Shown here one piece after another: positions 7,690 to 16,898 of a DNA stretch of 64,000 nucleotides. Source of the stretch: Cerasibacillus terrae (GTDB taxonomy: Bacteria > Bacillota > Bacilli > Bacillales > Amphibacillaceae); assembly GCF_008039555.1 (NCBI RefSeq), contig NZ_VDUW01000012.1, positions 1-64,000 of the forward strand, given 5' to 3'. The position numbers and the translations under genes are program-made. Within the stretch, counting starts at the first letter, position 1. Every line of letters begins with the position of its first letter. Under the pieces are notes generated by a model. It did no database searches and was not told where the DNA came from. It saw only the letters and a list, made by a program, of their open reading frames with translations.

Positions 7690-7745
7690 TAAAAAAGAAG
7701 ACACTAGAATTTGTTACTTCATTCTAAAGTGTCTTCCTTTTTTTA
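7690..7745. terminator. Bidirectional terminator downstream of tatA
   Basis: GAAGACACTAGAAT (7697-7710) pairs with ATTCTAAAGTGTCTTC (7721-7736) with a 2-base bulge. An A-run lies on the left and a T-run on the right. On the minus strand it ends the formate dehydrogenase/tatA operon. Confidence 0.8.
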
Positions 7746-7825
7746 GTTTAGGCGTTGACTTATAAATCAACATCAGATCATGCTGCCTTTACATTAAACA
7801 CATGGATAGCAGATCAACTTGAACA

Positions 7826-8044
7826 TTACGAAACTCTTGTGGATTCTTGCTTGTTACTTTTTTCAACGTTCTTTTCAGCATCCGATGTCTCGTCATCATC
7901 CTCCAATACACCATTTGCCGACTGTTTGAACACCCTCAATGTTTGACCTACTGCCTTACCAAGTTCAGGTAACTTGTTCGGGCCAAAGATAATTAAAGCC
8001 AAAGTAAGGATTAGAATCAAGCCAGGTACACCGATATTGGCCAT
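7826..8044 (-). CDS. tatA: Sec-independent translocase protein TatA
   Basis: This 72-residue protein has one N-terminal membrane helix ([18 protein letters not shown]), the conserved [15 protein letters not shown] hinge and amphipathic helix, and an acidic polar tail. It is the pore-forming subunit of the twin-arginine pathway, which exports folded cofactor-bearing proteins. It is the last gene of the formate dehydrogenase operon, 56 bp after the cytochrome subunit. The alpha subunit has a TRRSFMKF Tat signal, so TatA is encoded with its cargo. No tatC is in the window. Confidence 0.9.
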   Translation of the reverse strand: MANIGVPGLILILTLALIIFGPNKLPELGKAVGQTLRVFKQSANGVLEDDDETSDAEKNVEKSNKQESTRVS

Positions 8045-8100
8045 TGAACTTTCTTCCCTTCTCCAATTATTTGTTTTACTCCATTTCTAACGGAAACTAG

Positions 8101-8787
8101 TTAAGCGTTTTTCTTGTAAAAATCTGAATGATTATTTTCCTTTTCTTCTTGAGCTTTTACCTCGTTATACCATAATTCATGATGATGTTTGGCATACTCT
8201 CTGTCCATATAACCAGTCGCCATAGCATTGAAGGACGTACGATCAGCTGGATGAAAAATAACCAAATAAACATGAACAAAAAAGAAAAGCGTTAGTAAGA
8301 CAGCTGACACATCATGAATAAAGAGTGTCACCAGCTGGGTTGTTGCTGAAAACCAATTAAACCAAAGAATAAAACCGGAAATGGCCAAAAAGACACCAAA
8401 TACAACCGCAAACAAGTAAAATAACTTTTGACCAGTGTTGTATTTCTCTTGAGGAGGCATGCCATCACCCCCGACAAAGTAATGCTTTGGTGCTGCTAGT
8501 AACCAGCCAAAGTCGCTTTTATTCCACTTAAATGCTCTTAAAAAGCCAAACCGTTTCTTAGAAAAGATAAAGTAAAGAATAGGTGCTACCACAAATAGCA
8601 CGCCCCCAATACGATGGAGGAGTCTAATGAAATTGCCAACTTCATTTACCAATAGAGCTGATGTACCTTCAAAAAAGACGGCATATCCTGTCAGTAAAGC
8701 CAGGACAAATCCCGCGGCCACTGTCCAGTGCATGATCATGTCTGGAAGGTTATAGCGTTTTACTAATGTCTTCTTCCGCTTATTCAT
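8101..8787 (-). CDS. Formate dehydrogenase-N gamma subunit, cytochrome b556
   Basis: The start at ATG 8787 (MNKRKKTLVKRYNLP) gives 228 residues and overlaps the beta gene stop by 8 bp; the longer frame to 8841 lies inside the beta gene. Four membrane helices can be seen. His ligand candidates occur in DMIMHWTVAAGF, LLHRIGG, FIHDVSA and FFVHVYLVIFHP. This is the family of diheme b-type cytochromes that pass electrons from the beta-subunit clusters to menaquinone at the membrane. It is the third gene of fdn alpha-beta-gamma and is followed by tatA. Confidence 0.88.
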   Translation of the reverse strand: MNKRKKTLVKRYNLPDMIMHWTVAAGFVLALLTGYAVFFEGTSALLVNEVGNFIRLLHRIGGVLFVVAPILYFIFSKKRFGFLRAFKWNKSDFGWLLAAPKHYFVGGDGMPPQEKYNTGQKLFYLFAVVFGVFLAISGFILWFNWFSATTQLVTLFIHDVSAVLLTLFFFVHVYLVIFHPADRTSFNAMATGYMDREYAKHHHELWYNEVKAQEEKENNHSDFYKKNA

Positions 8788-9625
8788 GGTTATCATCCCC
8801 ATCAGTCGTAACTTCATCTTTTTCTTTATCTTCTTTTCCATAGTTGGCTGATGACACGATAAGGTTCGTTAATAATCCGACAGCTGTTGCACCCATTAGT
8901 AATTCCGTTGCTGGTTTCACAACATCACGACGAAAACTTACCAATTCGTTTGTTTTTGGTTCAACCGGTAAACCATAAGTTTCAGGCTTTTCAGTTAAGA
9001 TATAGATATAGTGTAAACCACCCATTTCTGTATCACCATAAACATTTGCATCTGGAAATTGGTCTTTAATCTCTTCAACACGTTTATATGCTTTATCAAC
9101 AGCGTTTTGCCAAGTATCAAATTCCAATGAATTCGTTGGGCAAGTCCGGACACAAGCCGGTTCTTCACCATTGGTTACCCTGTCCTGACAGAAATCGCAT
9201 TTATTCATGCGTTTACTACCTGTTGGGGCTTCTACCTCAAAGCGTGGTATATCAAATGGACAAACTTTTGCACAATACGTACAACCAATACAAGTATCTT
9301 GGTTAAAACCAACAAATCCATCCCCATGGTGAAAGAGTGCATCAGACGGGCAAACCTCAACACATGGTGCATCTGTACAGTGCATGCACTGATCTTTCCA
9401 GAAAATCCAATCCATGGTATCGGTTGATTTATCATATTGCTCAATAAACCTCATTAGCATCGGTGTATTCGCATTCCGGTCGGCCGGATTCTGATATGTT
9501 CCTGGTACATGTTCAAATTCAGTAGCCGGCAGATTATGCCATTCTTTACAGGCTACCTGACATGCCTTGCAACCTGTACAAAGAGTTGTATCCACTAATA
9601 TTACTTTATCACGTTTTTTAGCCAT
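8780..9625 (-). CDS. fdxH: Formate dehydrogenase beta subunit, four [4Fe-4S] clusters
   Basis: This 281-residue ferredoxin-like electron-transfer subunit contains cysteine clusters CTGCKACQVACKEWH, CMHCTDAPCVEVCP, CIGCTYCAKVCP and CDFCQDRVTNGEEPACVRTCP. This is the four-cluster arrangement of FdnH/FdxH. A single C-terminal membrane helix (ELLMGATAVGLLTNLIVSS) anchors it, also typical of the family. It takes electrons from the molybdenum alpha subunit and hands them to the cytochrome gamma subunit. The acidic tail overlaps the gamma start. The gap from alpha is 3 bp, so translation is coupled. Confidence 0.93.
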   Translation of the reverse strand: MAKKRDKVILVDTTLCTGCKACQVACKEWHNLPATEFEHVPGTYQNPADRNANTPMLMRFIEQYDKSTDTMDWIFWKDQCMHCTDAPCVEVCPSDALFHHGDGFVGFNQDTCIGCTYCAKVCPFDIPRFEVEAPTGSKRMNKCDFCQDRVTNGEEPACVRTCPTNSLEFDTWQNAVDKAYKRVEEIKDQFPDANVYGDTEMGGLHYIYILTEKPETYGLPVEPKTNELVSFRRDVVKPATELLMGATAVGLLTNLIVSSANYGKEDKEKDEVTTDGDDNHE

Positions 9626-9628
9626 AAA

Positions 9629-12600
9629 TTACTTGCCCCCCTTCGTCACATTACATGCACATGCCTTATATTCAGGGGTACCTGTATTTGGTTCATAACC
9701 GGAATTGGTCACTTGGTTAACGGACTCTCCCTGTACCAAGCCTCTAAATCCCCAGCCCCATGGTACGCCAACCACTTCAACTTCTCTGCCATCTACCTTC
9801 AGGGGCTGCATTCGGTCTGTCACCATAGCTGAAACAGTCACATCACCACGAGCAGTGGAAATTTTTACTGGATCACCTGATTTGACACCAGCTTTTTTCG
9901 CCAAGCTTTTGCTGATTTCTGCAAAGTTGGATGGCATCAATTCATTTAATTGTGGCGTATTGCGTGTAACACCACCTGATAAAAATTGCTCTGTCACCAT
10001 ATAAGTAGTGAGTACATACGGATAATCTTTTGCTTTACCATACTTTTGAAACTCAGGTAACTCTACTGGAGCTGCAGTCGGATTGGACTGCTGGCTAAAC
10101 ATTGGATTCTTAACAGGTGATTCTAACGGTTCATAGTGCGCTGGAAGTGGACCGTCCCCAATGCCACCTTCATTGCTTATCAATGCGACCTTGAACACAT
10201 TCGGGTCATACCCCGATTTTAGTGTGACATCAGGTATATTTTGCTGTGGCATTGTAAATGGTCCACGGAACAAGGCACCTTTTCCTTCAGCATTTGAAAA
10301 GACTTTGCTTCCCTCTGGCGTATTTGGTGCCTTGTCTTTCGCCGCAATATGCAAGACATCAGGCCCAACCCATCGATTGCCATTCCACGAGACAATTGCA
10401 CGGTCTTTGTCACGAGGCTTTCCATTTTTATCAGTAGAACCCCGATTCCAAAGCACTCTAGTATTGTCAGGCCATGAAAATGTCCAATTTGGATGAACAC
10501 CCAGGCCGCTCGGATCATCATTATCACGTCGTAACGAATGATTGCCCTCTTCGGTAATCACACCCGTGTACAAGCCACCCACTCCGGATGATGATTCTCC
10601 TGGTTTTAAACTCTGAATCTCTGACCCTGAGTTTAACAGTTTTCCAGTTTTTAAATTATAGCCGTTCATTTCCTTCAGAACGGATTCTATGTCAATACCA
10701 TGGTCAAGAACTGGATAATCCCATGTTAATTCAAGAATTGCTTTGTCTTTCGAATCGTTACTGTTCGCATAAGATTTTTTTAGCCTTTTCATGATTTCAT
10801 AAATCATATCGCCATCCGGCATGGATTCGCCTTTTGGTGCCACAACAGCCTTTTTACCCTGAATCCAGCGAGAAGAGTTTGTCATAGTACCATCTTTTTC
10901 AAACGCAACAGCTGCTGGAAGTAGGATAACTTCCGTTTGGATATCCTTTGAATTAAAATCAGGATGTAGCCAGAATGATGTCGTTTCGGTTTCAAAAGCC
11001 TCCGACACAACTAATAATTCTAATTTGCTCAAGCCTGCTAATGCCATATCCAAAGTCGGCGTGCTGACAACTGGGTTTTGGCCAAAAATAAAGCCCATCT
11101 TATATGCGTCCTGATTCATTTTTTCAAAAATCGGCACATAGGTAGCATCGGAAATTCCCGAATCACGCTTAGGTATACGGTGATATCCATATTCATTTTC
11201 CGGTGTAGCTTTATCTCCGTACCACGCTTTTAACAGCGAAATTAGTTTCTTCCCATTTGATATTCCAACGGTATTAATATAATCGTTTAATGTTGGATGG
11301 GCATCAGTCGGAATTGGTATATATCCTGGTAAAATATGCGCCATAAGAGCCAAGTCTGTTGATCCTTGAACATTTGGCTCGCCACGGTTAGCATTAATCC
11401 CGCCACCTGGCATACCCATATTGCCAAGTAATAGTTGAATAATCGCATACATCCGAATTCCTTGTGTGCCGACAGATTTTTGTGTCATACCCAGTGCATA
11501 CAAAATTGTCCCCGGACGATTATTCACAAACGTTTCAGCAACAAGTTTCATCTTATCCACCGGCATTCCGGTAATCTCACTTGCCTTTTTAAACGTGTAA
11601 TCTTTAAAATGTCCCTTTAGTTTCATGAGGACACAATCCGGGTCATCTAGTGAATCCGCCTGTATAGGCAGGCCATCCGAATCTAGCTGATATGTCCAGC
11701 TATCTTTATTGTATGAACCTTCGCCATCAAATCCTGAAAATAAACCATCTTGAAATTTAAAATCTGGGTTCACTTTATACAGCGCATTCGTATTTTCTCG
11801 AATGTATGTTTCATCATATAATTTATTATCTAAAATGTATTTAGCAATAGCACTTAAATAAGCAATGTCCGTACCTGGTCGAACAGGTGCGTAGATGTCT
11901 GCCACTTTAGCTGTCCGATTAAACCGTGGATCGACGACAATTATTTTAGCACCGTTTTTTTGTGCTTTTAAAACCCAGCGCATTGCTAATGGATGACATT
12001 CTGCCGTATTATTCCCTGCAATAAGAATAACGTTCGCATTTTTCATGTCATTAAAATTGTTTGTCATTGCACCGCTACCAAATGAAGGGGCTAAACTAGC
12101 CACCGTTGGAGCGTGTCATATCTCAGCCTGATGCGTGAAATTATGAATACCTAATGCTCGGTTAAATTTCGTATAAAGATAGGCCTCTTCGTTATCAATT
12201 TCTGCACTTCCGAGACTGAAAATTCCTTCCGTACGATTGACTCTGACCTCTTCTCCGTCAATATCCACCGTTTTCGTAAAGGTCTCCTCTCGCACATCTT
12301 TGACTTTAGATGCAATTTTATCAAACGCATCTTCCCATGAAATTGGTTCCCATTTATCACTTCCAGGTTTTCTAATCAGTGGATGTGTCACACGCTCGTC
12401 TGAATTAGTCATTTCCTTCATGGAACGTCCTTTTGGACACAATGCTCCCTCATTTATTGGGTGATCTGGATGTCCTTCTGTTGAAATAACCTTATTATCT
12501 TTAATTTTCACTTCAATTCCACAGCCTACAGAACAAAAGTGACATAAACCATAAGCCGTCGTTGCACCTGCTGTCATTAACGGAAAGGCTCTGTCAACAT

Positions 12601-12700
12601 CATCCTTCTCAGCATGGACTCGTTTTTTATCGGCTAGTGCCGCAGCTGCAATAGAAGCTGCTGTGAATTTCATGAAAGATCTTCTTGTCAGTTTTGGCAT
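9629..12700 (-). CDS. fdnG: Formate dehydrogenase-N alpha subunit, selenoprotein (in-frame UGA = Sec)
   Basis: This is the molybdopterin catalytic subunit, about 1023 residues from ATG 12700 (MPKLTRRSFMKF, after GAGGGGGAG). It oxidises formate to CO2 outside the membrane. An N-terminal Tat signal (TRRSF) is followed by CHFCSVGCG..CPKG for a [4Fe-4S] cluster. The frame is broken only by TGA at 12116-12118. The context QAEI-U-HAPTVASLAPSFGSGAMTN matches the E. coli FdnG active site (U-HGPTVASLAP), so UGA encodes selenocysteine. Both halves are conserved on either side and the length equals FdnG (1015), which argues against a pseudogene. A SECIS-like hairpin follows the UGA. selA, selB, selC and selD must be elsewhere. 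Automatic callers will split it into two ORFs. Confidence 0.93.
12078..12118 (-). promoter_or_regulatory. UGA selenocysteine codon with bacterial SECIS-like hairpin
   Basis: Directly 3' of the UGA the mRNA can fold GGTGGCTA-GTT-TAGCCCC (complement of 12087-12104). It is an apical stem-loop with GU in the loop, at the same distance from the UGA as the fdnG and fdhF SECIS elements of E. coli. It would bind the SelB-type factor. Confidence 0.75.
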
Positions 12701-12719
12701 GATGCTCCCCCTCAAAATT

Positions 12720-13284
12720 CTCTCAAATCTTTACTAATGAAATATTCCTTAGGAGAATCTATATTTTAAAATTATATTTTTTTCTCTTTATCTTTTCTCA
12801 CTAAGAACAATATATGAAACATATGATAAATTTACTATTTCAAATCTAGTACAAAGGGATAAAGAGTTAGCGGTAAATCGATTATAGAATAGATTCTCTC
12901 AAACATACCGATTATATCACGCGTTATGAATTGTTTTCAATCTATTCTGACAATTACATTATTTACACTTTGGAAATGGTAAAAACGTGTTGGATGTTGC
13001 CATGGATGGAAATAAGGCAAGAATGGGAAAAACTAGAACATAGAAAATGAAAGATTTAAGTAACTGTGGAAGCAGGCTCTAGAATATACACCATCGAAGA
13101 GGAGCAAATGAGACTGAGAAATATGATTTATTCCTTGACAGATTTTTATATAAAAAAACTCACTATCCTCAAATTTCTTAAACTGTTTATTTATCTCCCA
13201 GTTAAATGAGGTGGACAGTCTGGGAGCGCTATCAAAAGGGTACATTTGAAAATCATTATGGCAATAAATAAATACAAAAATCCT
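12720..13284. other. Gene-free interval upstream of fdnG
   Basis: This is AT-rich sequence with no convincing ORF on either strand. It should contain the fdn promoter (minus strand) in the part nearest 12720. The part beyond about 13200 merges into the insertion-sequence remnant. Confidence 0.5.
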
Positions 13285-13456
13285 TGGGGAAGCGGAGGGA
13301 ATAGCCTTTGCGGCATGCCAGCAAGTTTTTTGAGTAGCTGGCAGTATGGCATGGAGATCATACCCGCAGAGGCTCAAGGTCAAGTTATAAAAAACACGCA
13401 CTATTTTCCAAAGTTTATTCCTTATAAAAATTGTTTAGTTTAGTGTTGACATTCCA
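13285..13456 (+). mobile_element. Right-end remnant of an IS3-family element
   Basis: The last 28 bases (TTGTTTAGTTTAGTGTTGAC then ATTCCA, ending at 13456) match the right end of the intact IS at 26248..27684. The preceding 150 bp also align with that IS's noncoding 3' tail (shared ATAGCCTT, CGGCA, GCCAGCA, CCCG, AGAGGCTCAA, GTCAAG). No transposase codons remain. The insertion truncated the replication gene to its right. Confidence 0.75.
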
Positions 13457-14085
13457 CTCAAGTAGGTTTTACTAATTAATTCAAATTGATTCGAATCATA
13501 AACATTTAATTCATCTTCATTCCATTCACTTGACGAAGAAGTCTCTGTAGTAATTTTGGGAGTAGTCTCTGTAGTAATCTCTGGTATTGCAGCGCAATCA
13601 TTTAGCTTCGAATCACTTTTTTCCACATTCGGAGAAACAGTTTGTTTACTCGAAGTATCATTTTCTTCCATTCGTAATAACTGTTTGTAATCATCTATTG
13701 GATATCCTAAATTACTTAAATCTAAAATGACTTTCACCAAGTTCACACGATATTGTAATGTCTTATCCCACTTATACCGAGGGTTATTTCTTCTTTTAAC
13801 ATAATTTTTTTCTACTATTTTACCCAAATACTTTCGAATCGTATTAGGTGACACACCAAGCATTACTTCCTCAGCCAGCTCCTCAGCTTTTTTATAAATC
13901 CAACCGTGTTTAAAAGAATCCGCTAAATGATTGTCAAAGCGCTCTCTTTCTTCAAGTTTATATTTAGCGGCATCTTTCATACGATCAATCCAGTAAATTA
14001 GTTGACCTAAAATCACCGCTTCTTCTGTACTACCTGTTAATTCCACTAAATCTTCTCTGATGACAGCTTTTTTAATTTTTTGCAA
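13435..14085 (-). CDS. Plasmid/ICE replication-associated winged-helix protein, 3' end cut by an IS
   Basis: From a TTG at 14085 preceded by AAAGGGGAAAG the product has about 216 residues, beginning MQKIKKAVIREDLVELTG. The N-terminal part (LGQLIYWIDRMKD, HGWIYKKAEELAEE, SPNTIRKYLGKIVEKNYV, NPRYKWDKTLQYRVNL) resembles winged-helix replication or transfer-regulation proteins common on Firmicute plasmids and ICEs. A Ser/Thr/Glu-rich linker follows. The last residues GMSTLN and the stop codon come from the right end of the IS remnant, so the natural C-terminus is lost. It is divergent from the Replic_Relax gene and preceded by a terminator-like leader hairpin. The longer frame to 14208 runs through that hairpin and is unlikely. 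Confidence 0.6.
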   Translation of the reverse strand: MQKIKKAVIREDLVELTGSTEEAVILGQLIYWIDRMKDAAKYKLEERERFDNHLADSFKHGWIYKKAEELAEEVMLGVSPNTIRKYLGKIVEKNYVKRRNNPRYKWDKTLQYRVNLVKVILDLSNLGYPIDDYKQLLRMEENDTSSKQTVSPNVEKSDSKLNDCAAIPEITTETTPKITTETSSSSEWNEDELNVYDSNQFELISKTYLSGMSTLN

Positions 14086-14197
14086 TTGAATACTTTCCCC
14101 TTTCACTAAATATGTTTTCAAATATAATTTGAATTTTGTTTCCTGATTATCATCTCCTCGTCTACGTCTGCCATCTGGATTTCCAAATAAAAAAAGA

Positions 14198-14274
14198 GAA
14201 AAACCCAAGACAGACGTAGCAAAATAGATACACGTAATTATGTGTATATTTCACTACTTCCTCTTGGGTTTTTC
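14198..14274 (-). promoter_or_regulatory. Leader hairpin with terminator form before the replication gene
   Basis: GAAAAACCCAAGA (14198-14210) is perfectly complementary to TCTTGGGTTTTTC (14262-14274). Inner pairs GTAG/CTAC and ATACAC/GTGTAT extend the hairpin. Read on the minus strand it ends in TTTTTCTCTTTTTTT, a terminator signature inside the probable 5' leader of the rep gene, as in attenuator-controlled plasmid replicons. A 9-base sequence of the hairpin (CAGACGTAG, 14211-14219) can alternatively pair with CTACGTCTG at 14162-14170. The rest of 14275-14662 shows no gene. Confidence 0.6.
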
Positions 14275-14662
14275 CCTTGTTGTGAGAAAGTCGATCATTT
14301 TATTTATTTGACTATCATTATACAACGATGATTTTATATTGCAAGTCTTTTTACTTTTATTTTATAAACACCCACTAACTATTGAATTTACTTCTTTTAT
14401 TTTATAGGACTAGAAATATCAAAATTTGACAGTACACTATTTAAAGAACACATTTCAATACCTTTTAATCACTCAAGTAACAAGGTTACAGATAAATATT
14501 AGCAGCGTTTAAGTTAATTATTCAGGAAAAGTATATTACTTACTGAAACAGCCTGCACGTAATCAACCTTTTATATAGCTGACAATAATAGTGAAAAGTA
14601 AGATCCTGAAAGTGTTCTGGCAAGCAAATATTATTCACCGAAAGGGAAAGGAGAAAAAACAA

Positions 14663-15664
14663 ATGCAAGATAAAATCATCTTAAAGAAAAATGCACGAGA
14701 ACGATTAGAACTTACTAATATAGATTTAAAGTTATTGGCATTTTTAGAACAACAGCGGTTATTAACCTTGCAGCAATTCTATCAAGCTGCAAAACACTTA
14801 TTCGAACTAGGGATTAAAGAATATAGTTTTAAAAATCGAATCAGAAAGTTTGAGGACTATCATCTAATTCGTTCAGAACATTATTCTAAGGGGTTTGAAG
14901 GGGAACGTTTTAAATTCTTGGCTATCGGAAGTAAGGCTGTTGATGTATTAATAGAAAATGGACTTCTAGACCAATCATACAACAAACCCAAAATATATAA
15001 ATTTAATCAAAAGAAAAACTTGTTGCACTTTATTGCAACACAACAAGCAGCACTAAATATATTAACAACCTTTAATAAGAAAGCTATTAGAGATCCAAAT
15101 ACAAATAAAACAAAGTATCCAATCATTTATAATCAAACTTCATTTTCCTATTCACCAGCAATGTATCCATATACCGAATGGGTAAGAAAACATAAAAATC
15201 TACATCGACAAAATAACGGAGCATATCATGCGGAGATAGCAAAATATATGACTACAGGAAGTAAAGCGCGCAATAAATTAAATGGAGCTACGATGACAAT
15301 AGTAAAACCAGACTGGATTATTAAACTAAAAGGAACACCAGAAGTAAGGGACGCTATAATAAACATTGAGATGGATATGGGAACGGAGCCTATCGAAACC
15401 CTAGCTCAAAAGTTATTTAAATACGCAATCCTTGCTGAAAAGAATCCAGAAGTTCTTCATATCATGGATATTGTTATTGTCGATAACAGCTTATCAAATC
15501 GTTCCAGTTTTAGTGATGGAATTAGCAGAACAAAAAATATACTACAACGATTTAAGTCAGACTCAGCAGTTATAAAGAGACTAAAAGAATCCGGCTTAAA
15601 ACTTATCGTTCACCCTTTAGGACTAAATGTAAATCAATTATATAAAACACTACGTAAATACTGA
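14663..15664 (+). CDS. Replication-relaxation family protein (Replic_Relax)
   Basis: This encodes 333 residues from ATG 14663 (MQDKIILKKNARERL), seven bases after AAAGGAG; the frame to 14591 lacks a ribosome site. An N-terminal winged helix (LTNIDLKLLAFLEQQRLLTLQQF..FKNRIRKFEDYHLIR) is followed by a domain with a nuclease-like pattern: KPDWIIKL, then INIEMDMGTEPIETLAQKLFKY. This matches the layout I know for PF13814 Replic_Relax, encoded next to plasmid replication or mobilisation functions. It is divergent from the truncated replication gene and followed by four palindromic repeats, so the region is a plasmid-derived module, probably integrated. The biochemical role of the family is poorly known. 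Confidence 0.7.
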   Translation: MQDKIILKKNARERLELTNIDLKLLAFLEQQRLLTLQQFYQAAKHLFELGIKEYSFKNRIRKFEDYHLIRSEHYSKGFEGERFKFLAIGSKAVDVLIENGLLDQSYNKPKIYKFNQKKNLLHFIATQQAALNILTTFNKKAIRDPNTNKTKYPIIYNQTSFSYSPAMYPYTEWVRKHKNLHRQNNGAYHAEIAKYMTTGSKARNKLNGATMTIVKPDWIIKLKGTPEVRDAIINIEMDMGTEPIETLAQKLFKYAILAEKNPEVLHIMDIVIVDNSLSNRSSFSDGISRTKNILQRFKSDSAVIKRLKESGLKLIVHPLGLNVNQLYKTLRKY

Positions 15665-15720
15665 TTATTGCTTTTCACGCACAGTCATTCATTTGGAATG
15701 ACTGATACATAAAACATCAT

Positions 15721-16009
15721 TGGTAACCATTATTGGATACTATGAATAAAAACTATCGTATCAACACTTTCCCTTCAGTTACATCTCTCACCTTTCTATT
15801 CACTTTTACTATTAGTTACGATTAATAGTAACCATTATTCAAAGTAATACACTCATTTGATAATCACTAACATAAAAATAGCAATTAACATATGAATGGT
15901 AACCATTAATAGATACCAACTCAAACATTGACTGGCACTGCATTTCACTAACTTGATTGTTCTATTACTCTGCATAGTATCTTATATTGGTAACTATTAA
16001 TAGTTACCA
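15721..16009. repeat. Four dispersed 22-bp dyads (iteron-like)
   Basis: Copies lie at 15721-15742, 15813-15834, 15897-15918 and 15988-16009, spaced 92, 84 and 91 bp start to start. The fourth is a perfect palindrome with core GGTAACTATTAATAGTTACC. The others deviate at two to five positions. They fill the gene-free stretch 15665-16130 after the Replic_Relax gene, together with a small hairpin CAGTCATT/AATGACTG at 15682-15704. Regular spacing suggests binding sites for a replication, partition or transfer protein. Confidence 0.75.
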
Positions 16010-16131
16010 TATATTGTATTTAACAAGCCACTGTATTAAATTCTAATGTTGTACATAAAAGTTACCCTTGTTAGAAGAATATTAAAGCTAGAATAATGCC
16101 TTTTTGCTGAAATCACTTTATTTTTATATCA

Positions 16132-16167
16132 CAAAAAAACAGTAAAGAATGTTTATATCCTTACTGT
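16132..16167 (-). terminator. Rho-independent terminator after the glutaredoxin gene
   Basis: On the minus strand ACAGTAAG and CTTTACTGT pair around a 12-base loop and are followed by TTTTTTT. It ends the operon 17573-16194. Confidence 0.8.
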
Positions 16168-16193
16168 CTTTACGTATTCGTTGTAGTACGAGA

Positions 16194-16430
16194 TCATTTA
16201 ATTAATATCTTTAACATTCTCTCCGGATCAAACCCGCTTATCCACTCTCCATTTATATTGGTTTGTGGAACCGTTAATCTTTTCGTTTTTCCTATCACTT
16301 TCATCCTTGCTATAGGATTCAAGTCTACAATTACTTCTTTATAAGTGATATCAAAGGAGTTTAGAAAGCTTTTTACCATTCCGCAGACTGGGCAGAAGCT
16401 TGATGTATATACTGTGACAGTTTGATTCAT
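16194..16430 (-). CDS. Glutaredoxin-like thiol oxidoreductase
   Basis: This 78-residue thioredoxin-fold protein has CPVC at residues 13-16 and the cis-proline loop LTVPQTNING, the two signatures of NrdH/glutaredoxin-like proteins. It reduces disulfides or, in this context, probably persulfides or polysulfides formed on partner proteins. It is the last gene of a four-gene minus-strand unit (rhodanese, rhodanese, DUF302, glutaredoxin) that begins below a CstR-type operator, so it should be induced by sulfide or reactive sulfur species. Confidence 0.8.
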   Translation of the reverse strand: MNQTVTVYTSSFCPVCGMVKSFLNSFDITYKEVIVDLNPIARMKVIGKTKRLTVPQTNINGEWISGFDPERMLKILIK

Positions 16431-16481
16431 TTGTTCATAACCTCTTTTATTAATTCAAAATCCCTATTGAATCTCACTTGA

Positions 16482-16868
16482 TTACTTACTTTTATCAATA
16501 CAGGCAATCAATCTTTCTTCAATGTCGGTTGCAATTTCCTGTAATTCTTCATCTTCTACCATTTGAATTAAAGCAGTTGGTTTTGGTAGCCCTATCTTAG
16601 TTTTCCCTTCATCATCCTCGTAAACAACGATTTTACATGGAAGGAAATATCCAATTAACTGATTCGTTGACAACACACGTTGCGCTTCTATAGGGTTACA
16701 TACTTCTAAAACAGTAAATGGATGGTCTAGTTCATATCCCTTCTTTTGCAATGTTTCCTTAATGTCAAACTGCCACTGAACACCAAACTTTTCTTCCTTT
16801 AAATTTACTTCCAATGACTTAATGGCATCTTCTATAGATTTGTTTGTCTCTATTGTGTAATGAAACAT
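16482..16868 (-). CDS. DUF302 domain protein
   Basis: This 128-residue protein with no signal peptide starts MFHYTIETNKSIEDAIKSLE. It has the DUF302 pattern of a beta-alpha-beta fold with EVCNPIEAQRVLSTN and FLPCKIVVYEDDEG. The cysteines in EVCNP and LPCKI are often kept in the family. DUF302 proteins are frequently encoded with rhodaneses, TusA and CstR in sulfur-oxidising or persulfide loci, but the reaction is unknown. It lies between a rhodanese and a glutaredoxin gene in the CstR-type regulon. Confidence 0.8.
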   Translation of the reverse strand: MFHYTIETNKSIEDAIKSLEVNLKEEKFGVQWQFDIKETLQKKGYELDHPFTVLEVCNPIEAQRVLSTNQLIGYFLPCKIVVYEDDEGKTKIGLPKPTALIQMVEDEELQEIATDIEERLIACIDKSK

Positions 16869-16898
16869 CTTTTGATTTCACTCCTATCTACTTAGTTT

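Noticed and set aside
9088..11620. Several plus-strand ORFs over the formate dehydrogenase genes
   Set aside because: They are antisense shadows of the conserved alpha and beta genes.
12116..12118. In-frame stop suggesting that fdnG is a pseudogene
   Set aside because: The codon is TGA at the exact selenocysteine position, flanked by conserved sequence and followed by a SECIS-like hairpin; the rest of the frame is intact.
13033..13401. 122-codon minus-strand ORF
   Set aside because: Half of it runs antisense through the noncoding tail of the IS remnant; composition is not protein-like.
15721..16009. CRISPR array
   Set aside because: Repeats are palindromic, imperfect and 84-92 bp apart, with no cas genes; spacing is too large for CRISPR.
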